Shown here in pieces: positions 1-22,332 of a stretch of 64,000 nt of DNA. Numbering within the stretch: the first letter of the stretch is position 1; each line of letters starts with the position of its first letter. The notes beneath the pieces were generated by a model, which did no database searches, had not been told where the DNA came from, and saw only the letters and a program-made list of their open reading frames with translations. Origin of the DNA: Hydractinia symbiolongicarpus (lineage: Eukaryota; Cnidaria; Hydrozoa; Anthoathecata; Hydractiniidae); assembly GCF_029227915.1 (NCBI RefSeq), contig NC_079884.1, forward strand, positions 24,924,001-24,988,000. The letters run 5' to 3'. A program made the translations under genes and the position numbers.

Positions 1-363
1 GTAGAAATGATCCACAGGGTCACTCTTCAGCAAATTATTCACTCTGTAGGGGAGCCAGAATTTAGCAGCCAACAAAACATTATGATAGAGATGTCTTCTC
101 CATTAGTCTTCAAAAGCTTTAAAAGATTATGCTGCTAATCAGCAGTTAAATGTTTAGGTTTATAATTGAAATTCAATGCAGTACTTCTTGTCAACTTTCA
201 ACTGGCTTTCAAATTGTTTGAAAGGAATTTAGCAACACTCTTAAATTTATGTAAAAACTAATAAAATACAATGAAGATGATATTGTACCTGTGTGTTGCT
301 TTTGAGACCCGCATTTTATATCAAGGCTACAATATTACCATTCATTATCACTCTTTATTATAG

Positions 364-11281
<10,918 letters not shown>

Positions 11282-11439
11282 TAATTTTTTTTGAAGAGAA
11301 GAACGTTTTTAGGATTCTATGCTCAGGAATAGAAATAACGAGAGTGTTAAACGCGAGTTTTAAATGTAATATTACCAGGACCCCGGCCCTGAGGATTAAT
11401 ACCATACCTGTAGCATTAAGCACTGAAGTGTTTTTACAA

Positions 11440-11445
11440 AATAAA
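11440..11445 (+). terminator. Possible ATP13A1 polyadenylation signal
   Basis: An AATAAA hexamer lies about 160 bases after the ATP13A1 stop codon. Such hexamers are common by chance in DNA this AT-rich, so the call is tentative. Confidence 0.35.
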
Positions 11446-12062
11446 GCTAATAATTACTATATAGCTAATTCTCCTTTACCGGGAATTTTAAAATTCCCGT
11501 GCACGGATAACGGCGATATATACAATATACTCTTATAAATAGAACGCTCAAGGTACGGAGAAAATATGTACTACTTAGCGGGCGTCCTACTTATCCAGTG
11601 CTCACTTAAGCCAATTTTTTTGTTGTTAAAAAGGGTAAGGAAGTTTTATCGGAGAAAAAGCGTACAGTATAGCGGGTGTCCTACTTATCTGTTGTCCCAC
11701 TTAACGAGAGTATACTGTACTTGTTTTTCATCTTCTATAGGTGTAAAGTTTGTAGGCATATTCACGCTCAAATTTACTGGAAAAAAAAAGCAAATACAAA
11801 GCATAATGGTGAGGTTTAGTCCAGTAGATATCATTTCTGTAGTATATAGGTCATATCTGAAAAGCTTTGTTACGAAAATGAGCATTTTCTTCCCAGAAGA
11901 CAATTGTCAAAAAAAAAATATTTTTAACTCTAGTGATGTGTCAACAAAAAAACATATTTTAAAGTAAGCATGTCCGCCCCTGCGTTTTTGATACCCAAGA
12001 ACTTAAGAAAACCCAGCGCTATTGAAAATTGAATAGGCCTGCGAATCAGATAATAATTGTTT

Positions 12063-12150
12063 TGTGACAACCAACCTCGTTTCCAGGACATTTTGCCTTA
12101 TTGATGAAGCTCAGAGGCCAAAAGACCTTGGGACGAGGTTGTGTGACAAC
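12063..12150. mobile_element. 70-bp palindromic MITE with 9-bp target-site duplication
   Basis: Ends CAACCTCGTTTCC (from 12072) and GGGACGAGGTTG (to 12141) are inverted copies. The element is flanked on both sides by the direct repeat TGTGACAAC (12063-12071 and 12142-12150). It has no coding capacity. It shares its terminal CAACCTCGT...CC with the larger hairpin element at 32311-32419, so both belong to one family. A 9-10 bp duplication is typical of Mutator-like transposons (family knowledge); that assignment is inference. Confidence 0.8.
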
Positions 12151-15100
12151 TACTTAGAAGCTCACGAAATAGCGACGCACATATTTGTACAATGGATAGA
12201 AAATCTCGTTCCTAGGGCTTTTTCGCATTCTAATATGTGGGTGCTAACATGCTCGACTTCGCAGTACAAATATGTTTGGTGACACTCCAACTCCTTATTT
12301 TCAGGATTTTATACTGTGTAAACAGTGTCATGAAAGTTGAAATTGACTGTTCTGAATGAGTCGTATTACAGCTCTGACACAAACTACAAACGCTGGCTCA
12401 ATTTAAAATTCAGGAATAATGACCCTTTAGTCTGTTTGTAATTGAGACGGCCCAACTATTGACGTGCAGGCCCAATTTTTGGCAAATTTGAGTTAGTTAT
12501 TGTTTTTGGAAAAAATAGTTTAATTATACACCCATAACTCTCAGCTTCATAAAACTGGCCACACCTAACTATTAACACGACTCGTGGATTCTTCGGAGAA
12601 CATTACAATTGCATTGGTCTGGGTCCAGGCCTAAATAACGTGACCCCAGAACTTTCTGGAGAACGTCACAAGAGCTTGTCCAGGCCGAACTAATGAAATT
12701 TGTTTATAGTATTTTTAGACGGCCATTATATGGGCCTGGTTCAGGACAACCTCGTTTCTTTTTTCACTTCATTGATATCCACAACGGCACAAAGAAAAAA
12801 GGCGAAAAATGCCACGCTAAACATGATTAAAATAGTTCGTTCTGAGAAAAATATGCCGAAAAGATAATCAAAATGTTGATTTTGTGACACGTAAAAAAAT
12901 ACTACTTTATGACAAATTGGTAAACATTTCATTTACTTGGCACCAAGCATAACTTTCTCTCCAAAGTGAGCCATAACAAGTTAAAGTTAATCTTTTACTG
13001 ATATTTAAAATTTATTGAACACAAACTGAAAGAACTGCTTCGAAACTGAAAAATTAATTCCGAGAAATCCCAATTTGTTAAAAAATATTCACAGCTTTTG
13101 GATTTTCAATACACGAAAGTTTTTCCCGTTAAGGTAGCTAATTACATTTTCGCTGCTCGCTAGCTAGTTACGCTAGCTCACAGAAAATTTTATTATTTTA
13201 CTTTATTCTAGTCAGTTTTACGTCAAATCAGGGGTGTCGATGTATGTAAAATACATTCTACTGCTACGTCAAAATTCGGTGCTGGTCGTGACGTGACAGA
13301 GCAACATGGCAAAGTAGGGAACAATGCGGTTGAAGATAGATCACCGTGTTTGGTTTGTTCGTCTATTTTTACCCAATTGTATTAAATTTAGTCACAAATT
13401 TCGCGTATAATTTTTTTGCGGGGAAAACCGTTTTACATTATTTTCAAAAGATTTTACTGACATGGTAAATTCTGGATATTTTTACTTATTTCATCTTTCA
13501 CATGTAATGAGTAGAAAATATTTTGTTTGTTTTTCAGCGCAAGTACAAAAAATGGACAATCGTGCATGCGACAAAATAACAATTCAGCTCATAATGTAAG
13601 CTGAAAAACACTAAATTTGTCAACGCACGAAAGAAAAAAAAATTGTTAGGAAGTGGTTGTTGGTCAATACAAAAAGTCGGTAAAATATTTTGCTCGGTGA
13701 AAAATCATATTTAAAACCTTTTTATCATTTTAGGCTTTTTTCTGTGAGTGTGGGTTACATTAAAAGTTACTGTCCCAAAAATTTACTGAAGTCTTAAAAA
13801 AGTTTATTTTTTCAAGTTAGTGTTTTTTCCCGTCAAAACTTCTAACTTAACGCGCCCCCTACACGCAGGGGTCATTTTTTGACAAAAATCATAATTTTAC
13901 TCGCGTACCACAATTATTTGAGTCTATTAGCCATATGGATTAAAAACTTCTAGGAAGTGAAACAATACGAGAATAAAGTTAAAGAGAAGAAAAAGTAACA
14001 GAAGATTAAGAAAAGGAAGAAAAAGTTAAATATCCTAATAATTTTCCGCGCATGTTAATTATCAACGCGCATCTGAAAGCTCAATTTTTATAATTGATTT
14101 TCTTTCAATTTTCTACGCGTGCCAGTGAAAATAATTATTTTTACCAGCGCGTTAAATAAGAAGTTTTACGGTAAGCATTAATTACATTTGGTGTTTTCGT
14201 TCTTCTTTTGTGCTACGAACATTTCTTGGATATCCTGATTCTTTGAAACAATAACGGATGCAAATATTTGATTACTAATAAAATAAAGAAAGAAAACAAT
14301 GTTGCAATTGGCGAAAGATTTTGTTCAACTAAGTTCAGAGGTGCTTTAATTATTTATTAGTAAAACATACGAAACTTAGTTTTGTTTGTGTGACCCTGAT
14401 ATAGGCCATACTAAGTCAAAAAAAATGTTGAGTTATGAAATCTTCAGAAAATCAATCCTTTGTACAATAGAATAAAGGTAATAGATGAAAATTTAAAAAA
14501 GTTACTAATTATACACCTTAAAAAATAACAAAATAGGTCCAGCATTCTAAGTGCACTCCAATCCTTTTAAACTAACGATGTAGAGTTACAAAATTTGACC
14601 AATGTTCTGAAAATTGCTAAAATTTAAAAAAAAAATGCTAAACAAATGGCATTTAATAGTTATAAGAGTACGGTTGCATGTACACTACTGTTCCTTAAGG
14701 ACCAAAACAAAATGTTGGTATATATAAAAAATGTAGCATAGATGTTTGAAAATTCAAGTACAAAAAACTTTTTTCGAAATTTTAAAGCATAAAATTTGCA
14801 ATTTTCTTCTTTTTCTTAAATTTAATAAATATTTTTATTTTATTTTTTGTTTCAATTTTTCTTCTATTCAGTTATAAAATCTTTGGATATGTGACTATAG
14901 CTTTATTCGCAAACAATTATGTCAAACCTTTATGGTGCTTTCTTTTATACTACCAGCATCCAATGTCCTTATGGCAATTATTTTCACTTCTAGGTTCGAA
15001 AATAAAACCAAAGTTATATGACACAGCCTGTGAGTTAAACAGCTTTTAGAAATTTAACAACAAGAAAATGCAATGGAGACTGATTTTTCAGGCCAGCAGT

Positions 15101-15552
15101 TTTCTCAACAAAAAAGCTTGGCGTACAGGCATTGATTTTTAAATTTATGAATAAAAAAAAATAATAATTTGCATAACCTATATTGCATGTGATCAAAACC
15201 TGAAAATAGCACATTTAATTGCTTTAGGCATGTGTGGAGGCATGTTAGTGCAATTGAACATGCTAGAACAACTACTAAAATGAGATTTCATACAGACGTA
15301 TCAAACAACACAGGCATGAAATCTATGTTGTGTGGGAACAATACTCTAAATGGTACTAATAAATTAAATACTTTAAGAATAATAAACTTTCCCCCATATA
15401 ATCTTACTTTAGTAAACACAGATTTAACACTTTTTCAAAGCATTTCTCATTTTTAGAATATGTGCCTTAAATATACTTTGCGTTTTTCCACTTGTTTGTA
15501 TGAAATTTAAGCAAGCATGACTGGTTTTTTTAGTCTCCTACTCTTTTTTTAG

Positions 15553-17382
15553 TCACCAGTCATCTGCTTCTTTGAACATCTTTTGTTTTTTAACTTTATC
15601 ATCCTCACCATCATCACTTTCAAGCTCACCATCTTCAATTTCAGTATGATCTCTTTTTCCTTTTCTCTTTGAACTTTTTTCTTCTAATATTGGACTTTTA
15701 CAAGCTACAACAGTGCTATTAGAATCATTAACATAAGGAATGACTTGATAAGAATCTGTGGGTTTCCCGTTTCTCACTAAAATTTTGATGACTTCTTTAG
15801 ATTTTTCCTTATCGGCTAATGTAACATAGACAGAGCTTTCGTTGATCCACACAGTAGGTCGGCTAAGCAAGCAAATTGGTGAAAACAAATCCACAAAGTC
15901 TGTCTCCTTCCAACCAGTTGGGAAGTTTAGTTGAAACACATGCTCTCTACACGGAGTCTTATCTTCTCCCGTAATATCCATATATTTAATGTCTCTAATG
16001 CCAAGAATATTAATACGATTAACAAAGGGTGTTAAAACATCATTGGTAAAGTCGATTTGTTTCAAATCAACATTCACACTTTCAAACAAACATTTTGCTA
16101 AACTGATAAATATAAAACCAGTACAATACGCATCATGTCCTGCTTGGTGGTACTGTTTGCTGCTTTCTACATGATCTTCTGTCACGGTTGAATCAACAAT
16201 ATTTGGTTTGGGAAGGCGATCATCTTCAATGCAGTTCATTAACGCTTTAAGAGAAGTCCCTGAGCATTTTTGTTGAAGGGGCTGTGTTGTTGACATCAGT
16301 TTCGTATCAATGATAAGAGGAAATAATGATGTTAAAAGTAGTTTGTAGTCATGTAAGATAGGTGGGGGTTGTGAGAAAAAATGTGTGACTGTGAAAAATA
16401 AATCATAAAACATGTTATGGCCTATAATTGGTTTTTTGGATTCTGCTAAAAGATTCATCACTTTGGTAAACCCAATTACTTCATCCAAATCTTCCACTTC
16501 CCTCTGATATTTTTCCTCTCTTTTGCGTTCATTATCTCTTGCAGTGACTTTTAAAACCCTGATAAATTTCTGTTTGTTTTCATTAACAGCACTTTCCAAG
16601 TACAAACCCATAGGGTATTTTTCCTCAATTTTTTCATATATTAATTTACGTTGAAAAGCAGTACCAGTTGGCAAGTCTAGTGATAATTCCTCAGACTCGT
16701 TTACAAAATCATTTACCAACTCACATATCTTTTCAATATATTCTCTTTGATCTTTAGGAATAAATATACCTGATTTAGTTGGCTCCTCACTATCTTTTTT
16801 TTCTTGAATAATTGACTTCTCGCTTTTTTCATTTTTATTTGATAAAAAAGAAAGTTCTTTATTTAGTCGGACTTCTGCTTTCTTTTGCTCCCAAGGAGTC
16901 ATAAACGACACCCCTTCACAAAAAAGTTTGTTAAAATCAAAGCCATTGCTTACGAGAAAATCAATACTTGAGCTCTGACACATAAACATTACATCATTAA
17001 AAAACCTTTTATAAGGTCTTGGAAATATGTAAAACGTAAATGGCATAGCCTCGTACTTTTCATTTTCGTCATTCCAGGTGAACAAACATATGCCATATTG
17101 TACCAGCATAAATTCACTCGACCCTTTTCTTAGTTTTTCATACTTTTCCTCCATCGTATCATAAGTTAACCCTCGTCCTTTTAATGTACTCAATCCAGTA
17201 AACTCCCCATCAATTGATATAAAGTCTGCCTTTTTAATCGATGACTTTAAAATTTTTAAGGCATCTGGGAAGTTTGACTTTGTCACTTCCATTTTAATGC
17301 TGAACACAGGTTGCAATAATTTCTTCCAAGATTTTAACAAACGAAACATCGCCAAGAGCGCGAATACGAATTTATCAACCAA
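15553..17382 (-). CDS. PARN: Poly(A)-specific ribonuclease PARN, intronless
   Basis: PARN is a DEDDh 3'-5' exonuclease that removes poly(A) from mRNAs and trims small nucleolar and telomerase RNAs (family knowledge). The uninterrupted ORF is 609 residues; human PARN is about 640. Seen: DGEFTGL near residues 58-64 (catalytic D58, E60); CQSSSIDFL and GFDFNKLF, which match human PARN closely; an R3H-like region near 205-275 (GTAFQRKLIYEKI); IGHNMFYDL and IIDTKLMSTTQP (further catalytic aspartates); HQAGHDAYCTGF (the H and D of the DEDDh set); an RRM-like region near 465-545; and an acidic-basic tail ending ADDW, like the human ...DTW end. Family alignment suggests translation really starts at Met31 (17292, MEVTKSNF). 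The first 30 residues may be 5' UTR or an unusual basic, hydrophobic leader. The lack of introns is unlike every other gene here. PNLDC1 is less likely because the RRM-like and nuclear-type tail are present. Confidence 0.95.
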   Translation of the reverse strand: MVDKFVFALLAMFRLLKSWKKLLQPVFSIKMEVTKSNFPDALKILKSSIKKADFISIDGEFTGLSTLKGRGLTYDTMEEKYEKLRKGSSEFMLVQYGICLFTWNDENEKYEAMPFTFYIFPRPYKRFFNDVMFMCQSSSIDFLVSNGFDFNKLFCEGVSFMTPWEQKKAEVRLNKELSFLSNKNEKSEKSIIQEKKDSEEPTKSGIFIPKDQREYIEKICELVNDFVNESEELSLDLPTGTAFQRKLIYEKIEEKYPMGLYLESAVNENKQKFIRVLKVTARDNERKREEKYQREVEDLDEVIGFTKVMNLLAESKKPIIGHNMFYDLFFTVTHFFSQPPPILHDYKLLLTSLFPLIIDTKLMSTTQPLQQKCSGTSLKALMNCIEDDRLPKPNIVDSTVTEDHVESSKQYHQAGHDAYCTGFIFISLAKCLFESVNVDLKQIDFTNDVLTPFVNRINILGIRDIKYMDITGEDKTPCREHVFQLNFPTGWKETDFVDLFSPICLLSRPTVWINESSVYVTLADKEKSKEVIKILVRNGKPTDSYQVIPYVNDSNSTVVACKSPILEEKSSKRKGKRDHTEIEDGELESDDGEDDKVKKQKMFKEADDW

Positions 17383-18179
17383 TCAAATCTGGAGTTACAA
17401 TCTCGCAAACTAGGTTCTAATTTTAAAATGAAAACAAAGTTGATAGGAAAGAAGAAAGAGAAACTTATATTTTATGTTATATTTGGTGTAAACATTATAT
17501 ACATTGAGTATATTTATATATAACAAAAAAAAAGAAAATGTGCTGAAATGTGCGGGATGCCAACACTGACAATATTACTATTATATAAACATTATATATG
17601 ATGACCAAGTGTATAATATATGTGCCCAAATACGCCCAGCAAAAATATATATTGTTAATTGTGAAAAAATATGTATTCCCAAATACATATATGCATACAA
17701 CAAGCTTTTTCTACTCTGAGAACAGCAACGATATATCTTCAGCGACTCCAAGAAGAACCGGCTTCGAAAAAAAGCAAAGCAGGCCGCAAAGAAAAAATGC
17801 CTCGTGTTGCTAAATGTCATCAAACAAAAAAAAAATTGTGGTTCTGTCTTCACACGGCAATTTAAAACTGTAAAACGAATAGATCGGTTCAGTTGTGTAT
17901 TTCAAGTTTAAACGTGATAAAGCAGAGACAAATCTATTGGTAAGATCACCCTCGTCCCCAGTGTTTTTTGTCTTTTTATATAAGCGAAGACGACGTGGAC
18001 GTCATCTCTCATATTAAAAAGGAAAAAAATGGGAATGAGAGGGTATTTGTAAGATTGCAAGAAAACATACCCGTATTATTGAAGTGTGGGATCGATTATT
18101 CAAAGATAAAAATATTAATATTCACGACGTGTGTTTGTGTGTATTTATAATCATATCCTTTGAAAAAAACATGTAGGAA

Positions 18180-18800
18180 TCTGGTCTTAAACACTTTACT
18201 GTAAAAAAAATCCCTTAAAACTGACACCATCGGTGCGAAAAAGTTGTCCGCTTTATAGAGATTTCGTCGAAAGTTTGGTTCGGGATAGAATTTTGCTCAA
18301 AAAGATTTTTCATGCTATTTTTTATGAGAATTGTAGATAAGAGACTATAATAATTTGACAAATAAGTATCATTTTACAAAGAATGGACTAAAACATGTGT
18401 ACAAGCTTTAACTAATGTATGCTTTACTGCTTTCCTCAATCTTTTTCGTGATCGTAGACAACATAACTTAGCAGTCATCGTCAAAGACAGGACATCGCTT
18501 CTTTTTGTCAAGCATGATGATGATCTCTTTGCAACGAATGTTTTCTTGATAATTAATTTTTTGTTGTCATTTTATTTTTACAGTATCCGCTTCATAAAGA
18601 CCGTTTATAGTAAAAAAAGTCATTTGGGACAGAAAAAATTGATCGCCTTATTAAATGTCCGCTTTATGATTTTCCGCTTTTTAGAGATATTTCTATAACG
18701 TATAACCTAAGATCCATCTGTTCCAACGACCACTGTCCGTCTAATAGAGATGTCCGCTTTAGATGGTGTTTTTCGAGAACAGCGAATTTCTCTTATGGTA
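18180..18800. repeat. Degraded transposon relic with repeated GTCCGCTTTA modules
   Basis: Variants of TGTCCGCTTTATAGAGAT recur near 18245, 18655, 18670 and 18735-18765, in the style of short internal repeats in animal non-autonomous DNA transposons. A TACTTTAC-like end seems present on both sides (near 18195 and 18795). Boundaries are uncertain and no protein is encoded. Confidence 0.4.
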
Positions 18801-20100
18801 AAGTACATTGTTCCCTTCAGGAAACAGATTTTCGATTTTTCCTTAATTCGTGTGACTTTCTATTTAAGAGGATGAAGAACCCAACTGCTTGATTCAGGTA
18901 ATTTCGATGGTCTGGTCAATGAAAATTGTTTTGATGCATAACGAAAGAGCTAAAGGGTCGCTTTCCAACTAAATTTCAGTAACAAAATAAAAGATATGAG
19001 GCAGGGACCACGGCCTAGCAGACCTAGACATATAACGTAAGATCAGTTACACTTCCTCGATAGTTAATTTGTCACTTGGGCAGGTATAGTTCGGTTATCT
19101 GGAGCATCTGGTATCCTCGTCCAGGGATTTGTTGGTTGATGTATAAGCCACTAGCGCTTACTTGCCGCCGTCCTCGATGTCGAACAGGCAATAATCCGTT
19201 GAAGCATCTAGAAGGATAATATTGAGAAGAAAAAACGAGTTAATATCATGCGATGCTTGTAATTAGTCAGATGTGGAATCAGTGATAAAAGAAATTAAGT
19301 GCGAATGATTTGTGCTCTTCGTCACAGAGGTTATAATGTCTAACAAGAACAGATAAGGCAGAACATGAGGAAAATAGATCCAATTTGCTGCCCAACTAAA
19401 TAACTGAATAACATGCGCTATTTCAAGCGCCTTTTTGGCCGCCTTTGTTCCTTAACGGTCACGTGTATTGATTGAGTGAAGTGCATTTTCGCAAGGCTGA
19501 CTCGTCTTTCAGAGAACTGATGCGGTATTTTTTGGACGACAGAAATACTAAAACAGGGCGAAACAGGCAATATCTCGACAAAATAACTGAAAGATAATTC
19601 CTCGATTTGAAAATCGGTTTCCTTTAAACATTAGGTGGTACTAATGCCGTGCATCCAGAGAAGAAATTGTAAAGTGTAGGTGCTTCGATCTTGAGAATTT
19701 TTGTTTCGCGTGGATTCCAAACTTAAACGGAAAAAAACTTATTTAAAGATTATTTTATGGACATTCTTGACTTGTGGATCGACAAAAGGTGTACGCCAGC
19801 GCAACCTGTAAAGCACCATATAACTAAGACCTTAAGTCGTTCACTTTGGAGGGTGCGTCGTTAAAACAGCTTTCTGAATGCTTGGAGAACACCACATTTA
19901 ATATTCTGTCATATATTGTCTTAGGAAGCCCCAAAGTATCATCTAGCTATTACAAGGAATTAAACATCGACGGAGGGGCGAGAAAGATGTCCAAAAATGC
20001 GAAAATGGTTGCTATGGGCGTTGCTATGAACTTATATTTGCGGTTGGTTTAAAAAAATGGCAGAATGCGCAATAAAAACATAAGCACTACTAAAATTTCT

Positions 20101-20514
20101 AAATGACAATTCTTGAAATTTAGAAATTTTTTCTAAGGGAACCACCTTAAACATCCCGGTATTCTAAGATGAATTTGCTGTCAGAAAACAGCTAAATGAG
20201 AATTCTTGAAATTTAGAAATTTTTTCTAAGGGAACCACCTTAAACATCCCGGTATTCTAAGATGAATTTGCTGTCAGAAAACAGCTAAATGAGAATTCTT
20301 GAAATTTAGAAATTTTTTCTAAGGGAACCACCTTAAACATCCCGGTATTCTAAGATGAATTTGCTGTCAGAAAACAGCTGAATGACAATTCTGGAAATTT
20401 AGAAATTTTTTCTAAGGGAATCACCTTAAAAATCCCGGTATTCTAAGATGAATTTGCTGTCAGAAAACAGCTAAATGACAATTCTTGAAATTTAGAAATT
20501 TTTTCTAAGGGAAT
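20101..20514. repeat. 93-bp tandem repeat, about 4.4 copies
   Basis: Units start at 20101, 20194, 20287, 20380 and 20473, exactly 93 bases apart; the fifth is partial. Copies 2 and 3 look identical and the others differ at a few positions. Each unit contains the small hairpin GAAATTTAGAAATTTTTTC and the phrase CATCCCGGTATTC. The near identity indicates recent amplification or homogenisation. No ORF crosses the array. Confidence 0.95.
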
Positions 20515-20895
20515 TATAAAACCTGTCAAAATTAAGAAACTGATTAGGAAACATTTTCTTATAAAATGTACAATTTTTTAGAGTTTTTGAGCTTCCATAA
20601 CTATAAAAGCCGACATATGCACGAACAAGTATCATTTATACTAACCTATCTTTTCAAGCTCTAACCCAAGGTATGTTTGCATCGCCGTCCTGATGTTAAA
20701 AAAGATATAGGATGCCCTAGGGACAAGGTTGCTGTCTTTTAAAAATTTCATCACTTTTTGTGCGTTTATTTTCATTTTTCGACTTGTGAATCGTCGTCGT
20801 TATCTTCGTTGTGGTTTAGGGAATCATTTACGAACGCGTCGATAATACTGAAAGGGATCGTTTTACGGCAATGTAGTACACGCTTTTTTTATAAA

Positions 20896-21348
20896 CAGTT
20901 AACTTACGGTAGCTCGAATCTTCAAAGGGCTGAGGAGAGTAGTTCAACTTAACGAATGTTTGAGTTAAACGAAACTCCTGTTTAGTATAAAATGAAATTA
21001 TAGTTCAAGTTGAAAAATTTTTTTTGCTATACAACTTGAACTATAATATCATTTTGTCCTCGGTCCCGGAGGTTCGAGTTACCATAAGTTAACAGAAAAG
21101 GTGCAATCCTGGCAATGAGAAAGGTAAGTGCCTTACAAATTGAATATTATCCTTAACTTTTCTTTTCTCTCGAATAAAACGTTCGAGTTATCCGAAGAAA
21201 TTTGCCTCGAGGGGGGAACCGAAAAAAAGTCGGGTTAACTGCAGTTTTTTGTAAGTAAGTTTTAACGAAAGTTTAAGGCACCCAAGAAATTGGTTCGAGA
21301 TAATAAAAATTTGAGTTATCTGGAGTTCGAGTAATCGAGAGCTAACTG
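20896..21348. mobile_element. Probable pogo/Tigger-like MITE with internal hairpin
   Basis: The left end CAGTTAACTTACGGTAGCTCGAAT and right end (reverse complement CAGTTAGCTCTCGATTACTCGAA) form imperfect terminal inverted repeats. The interior contains many TTCGAGTTA modules. A nearly perfect 24-bp stem lies at 20989-21012 pairing with 21032-21055. Ends beginning CAGT with TTCGAGTT-like sub-terminal sequence recall pogo-type elements (family knowledge). No transposase is present. Confidence 0.55.
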
Positions 21349-21991
21349 TATAATATATAATACCTATAAAGTCTAAACCAGGCTAGCCATTATTCTTATT
21401 ATTCTATGTTCTGAACAATAGACCTATTGTTTTTAACCTGAAATTAAACCCCTTATGTATAATAAAAGAAACAGTGTCGACGTCCTTTATACTTCAGAAT
21501 CGGCTTGCAGTCACCATGACGTTCGAGGAATAGGGTGGGGCATTTATGAAATGTGCTACGTTTGTTAAAATGCAAAAGAAAAAATCAGAAGAAAAAACTT
21601 TCGTGAGCCGTAAATTATTTGTAATCTCGCAAAAAAAAATCTTCCGCAAGCCATTAATTATCTGCAATTTCGCCAAAACAAACTTTCGCGATTTTTTCTA
21701 TTTGGCAATTCGAATACTTTAGCTAGTGTCAAAGAACGCAAAAATCCCGAGTCTAGTCTTAACATAAAAAACCCGCGCAAGTTTCAAAGCATCCTTTTTG
21801 AGTTGCCTACTCCTGAGTGCTTCAAAATTACCTGCATAAATTGGAAAGGATTACACGATACAAAAAAAGAAATTAAAAAAGCCAGTAAGAAAACTTAACC
21901 CTGTATTGCAATAAAAGGAGATAATAGGGTTTTTTATTCATTTGTGTGTTGTTGCAACATCTTTTTTTTTACGTCTGCGCGGTTTTTTTAT

Positions 21992-22332
21992 GGCACCGTA
22001 GATTAGTGGTTATTGCTTTCGTACTATGTGCGGGAGACCAGGGTTCGATTCCTCTTAACGGCAATTCAGCATGGGAGAGTGAATGTTACCATAGCCCCGG
22101 GTTAACCCAAGCCATGTGAGGGAAATTGGGAAGATGGCACACTGTGTGAGCCGTTGGATGTTGCTGGGAGTTGTCTAGTAGAGCGCGGGCCCTAATTGGG
22201 TCTGCGTAACTCAAAAATGAGCATTGAATGCTCTAGGACTCTCCAGCTAAGCCATGGCCCCTCCTGGAAATAATAGATTTGGTATATCCCTCGCTAGTCA
22301 TGTAAAATATGCACAACTATCTATCTATCTAT
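21992..22332 (+). mobile_element. tRNA-derived SINE, copy 1
   Basis: The 5' end is tRNA-like: GGCACCGTAGATTAGTGG matches a pol III A box and GGTTCGATTCC (22042-22052) a B box. About 230 bases of non-tRNA body follow (including GCCATGGCCCCTCCTGG) and a CTAT-repeat tail. A second copy in reverse orientation lies at 47154-47501 and aligns over its whole length, which defines the family. It is not a functional tRNA gene: the acceptor stem does not close and there is no terminator after the tRNA part. Confidence 0.88.

Larger units (their letters stand above)
11282..15552. other. Gene-poor region between ATP13A1 and PARN
   Basis: No ORF here resembles a known protein or shows exon-like structure. 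A repeated module (GCGGGYGTCCTACTTATC) occurs near 11579 and again near 11674 and looks like degraded transposon sequence. A short palindromic element lies at 12072-12141, and isolated single ends of the same family occur near 12208 and 12746. The rest is AT-rich and featureless to my reading. It must contain both genes' 3' untranslated regions, since the two genes converge here. Confidence 0.6.

Noticed and set aside
1-363. An additional upstream ATP13A1 exon at the window start
   Set aside because: No in-frame match to the preceding conserved membrane segment was found; the sequence reads as intron up to the acceptor at 362-363.
15232-15456. 74-codon plus-strand ORF downstream of PARN
   Set aside because: No recognisable motif, and it lies in the likely PARN 3' region.
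17968-18150. Short ORF MSFYISEDDVDVISH...
   Set aside because: It looks slightly protein-like, but there are no splice-supported neighbours and no family resemblance; 60 codons is within chance range here.
20101-20514. CRISPR-like array
   Set aside because: The repeats are directly adjacent 93-base units with no spacers, in animal DNA.
21992-22063. A tRNA gene
   Set aside because: A and B boxes are present but the acceptor stem does not close, the anticodon arm is poor, and a 270-base body follows that is shared with a second copy. It is a SINE head.
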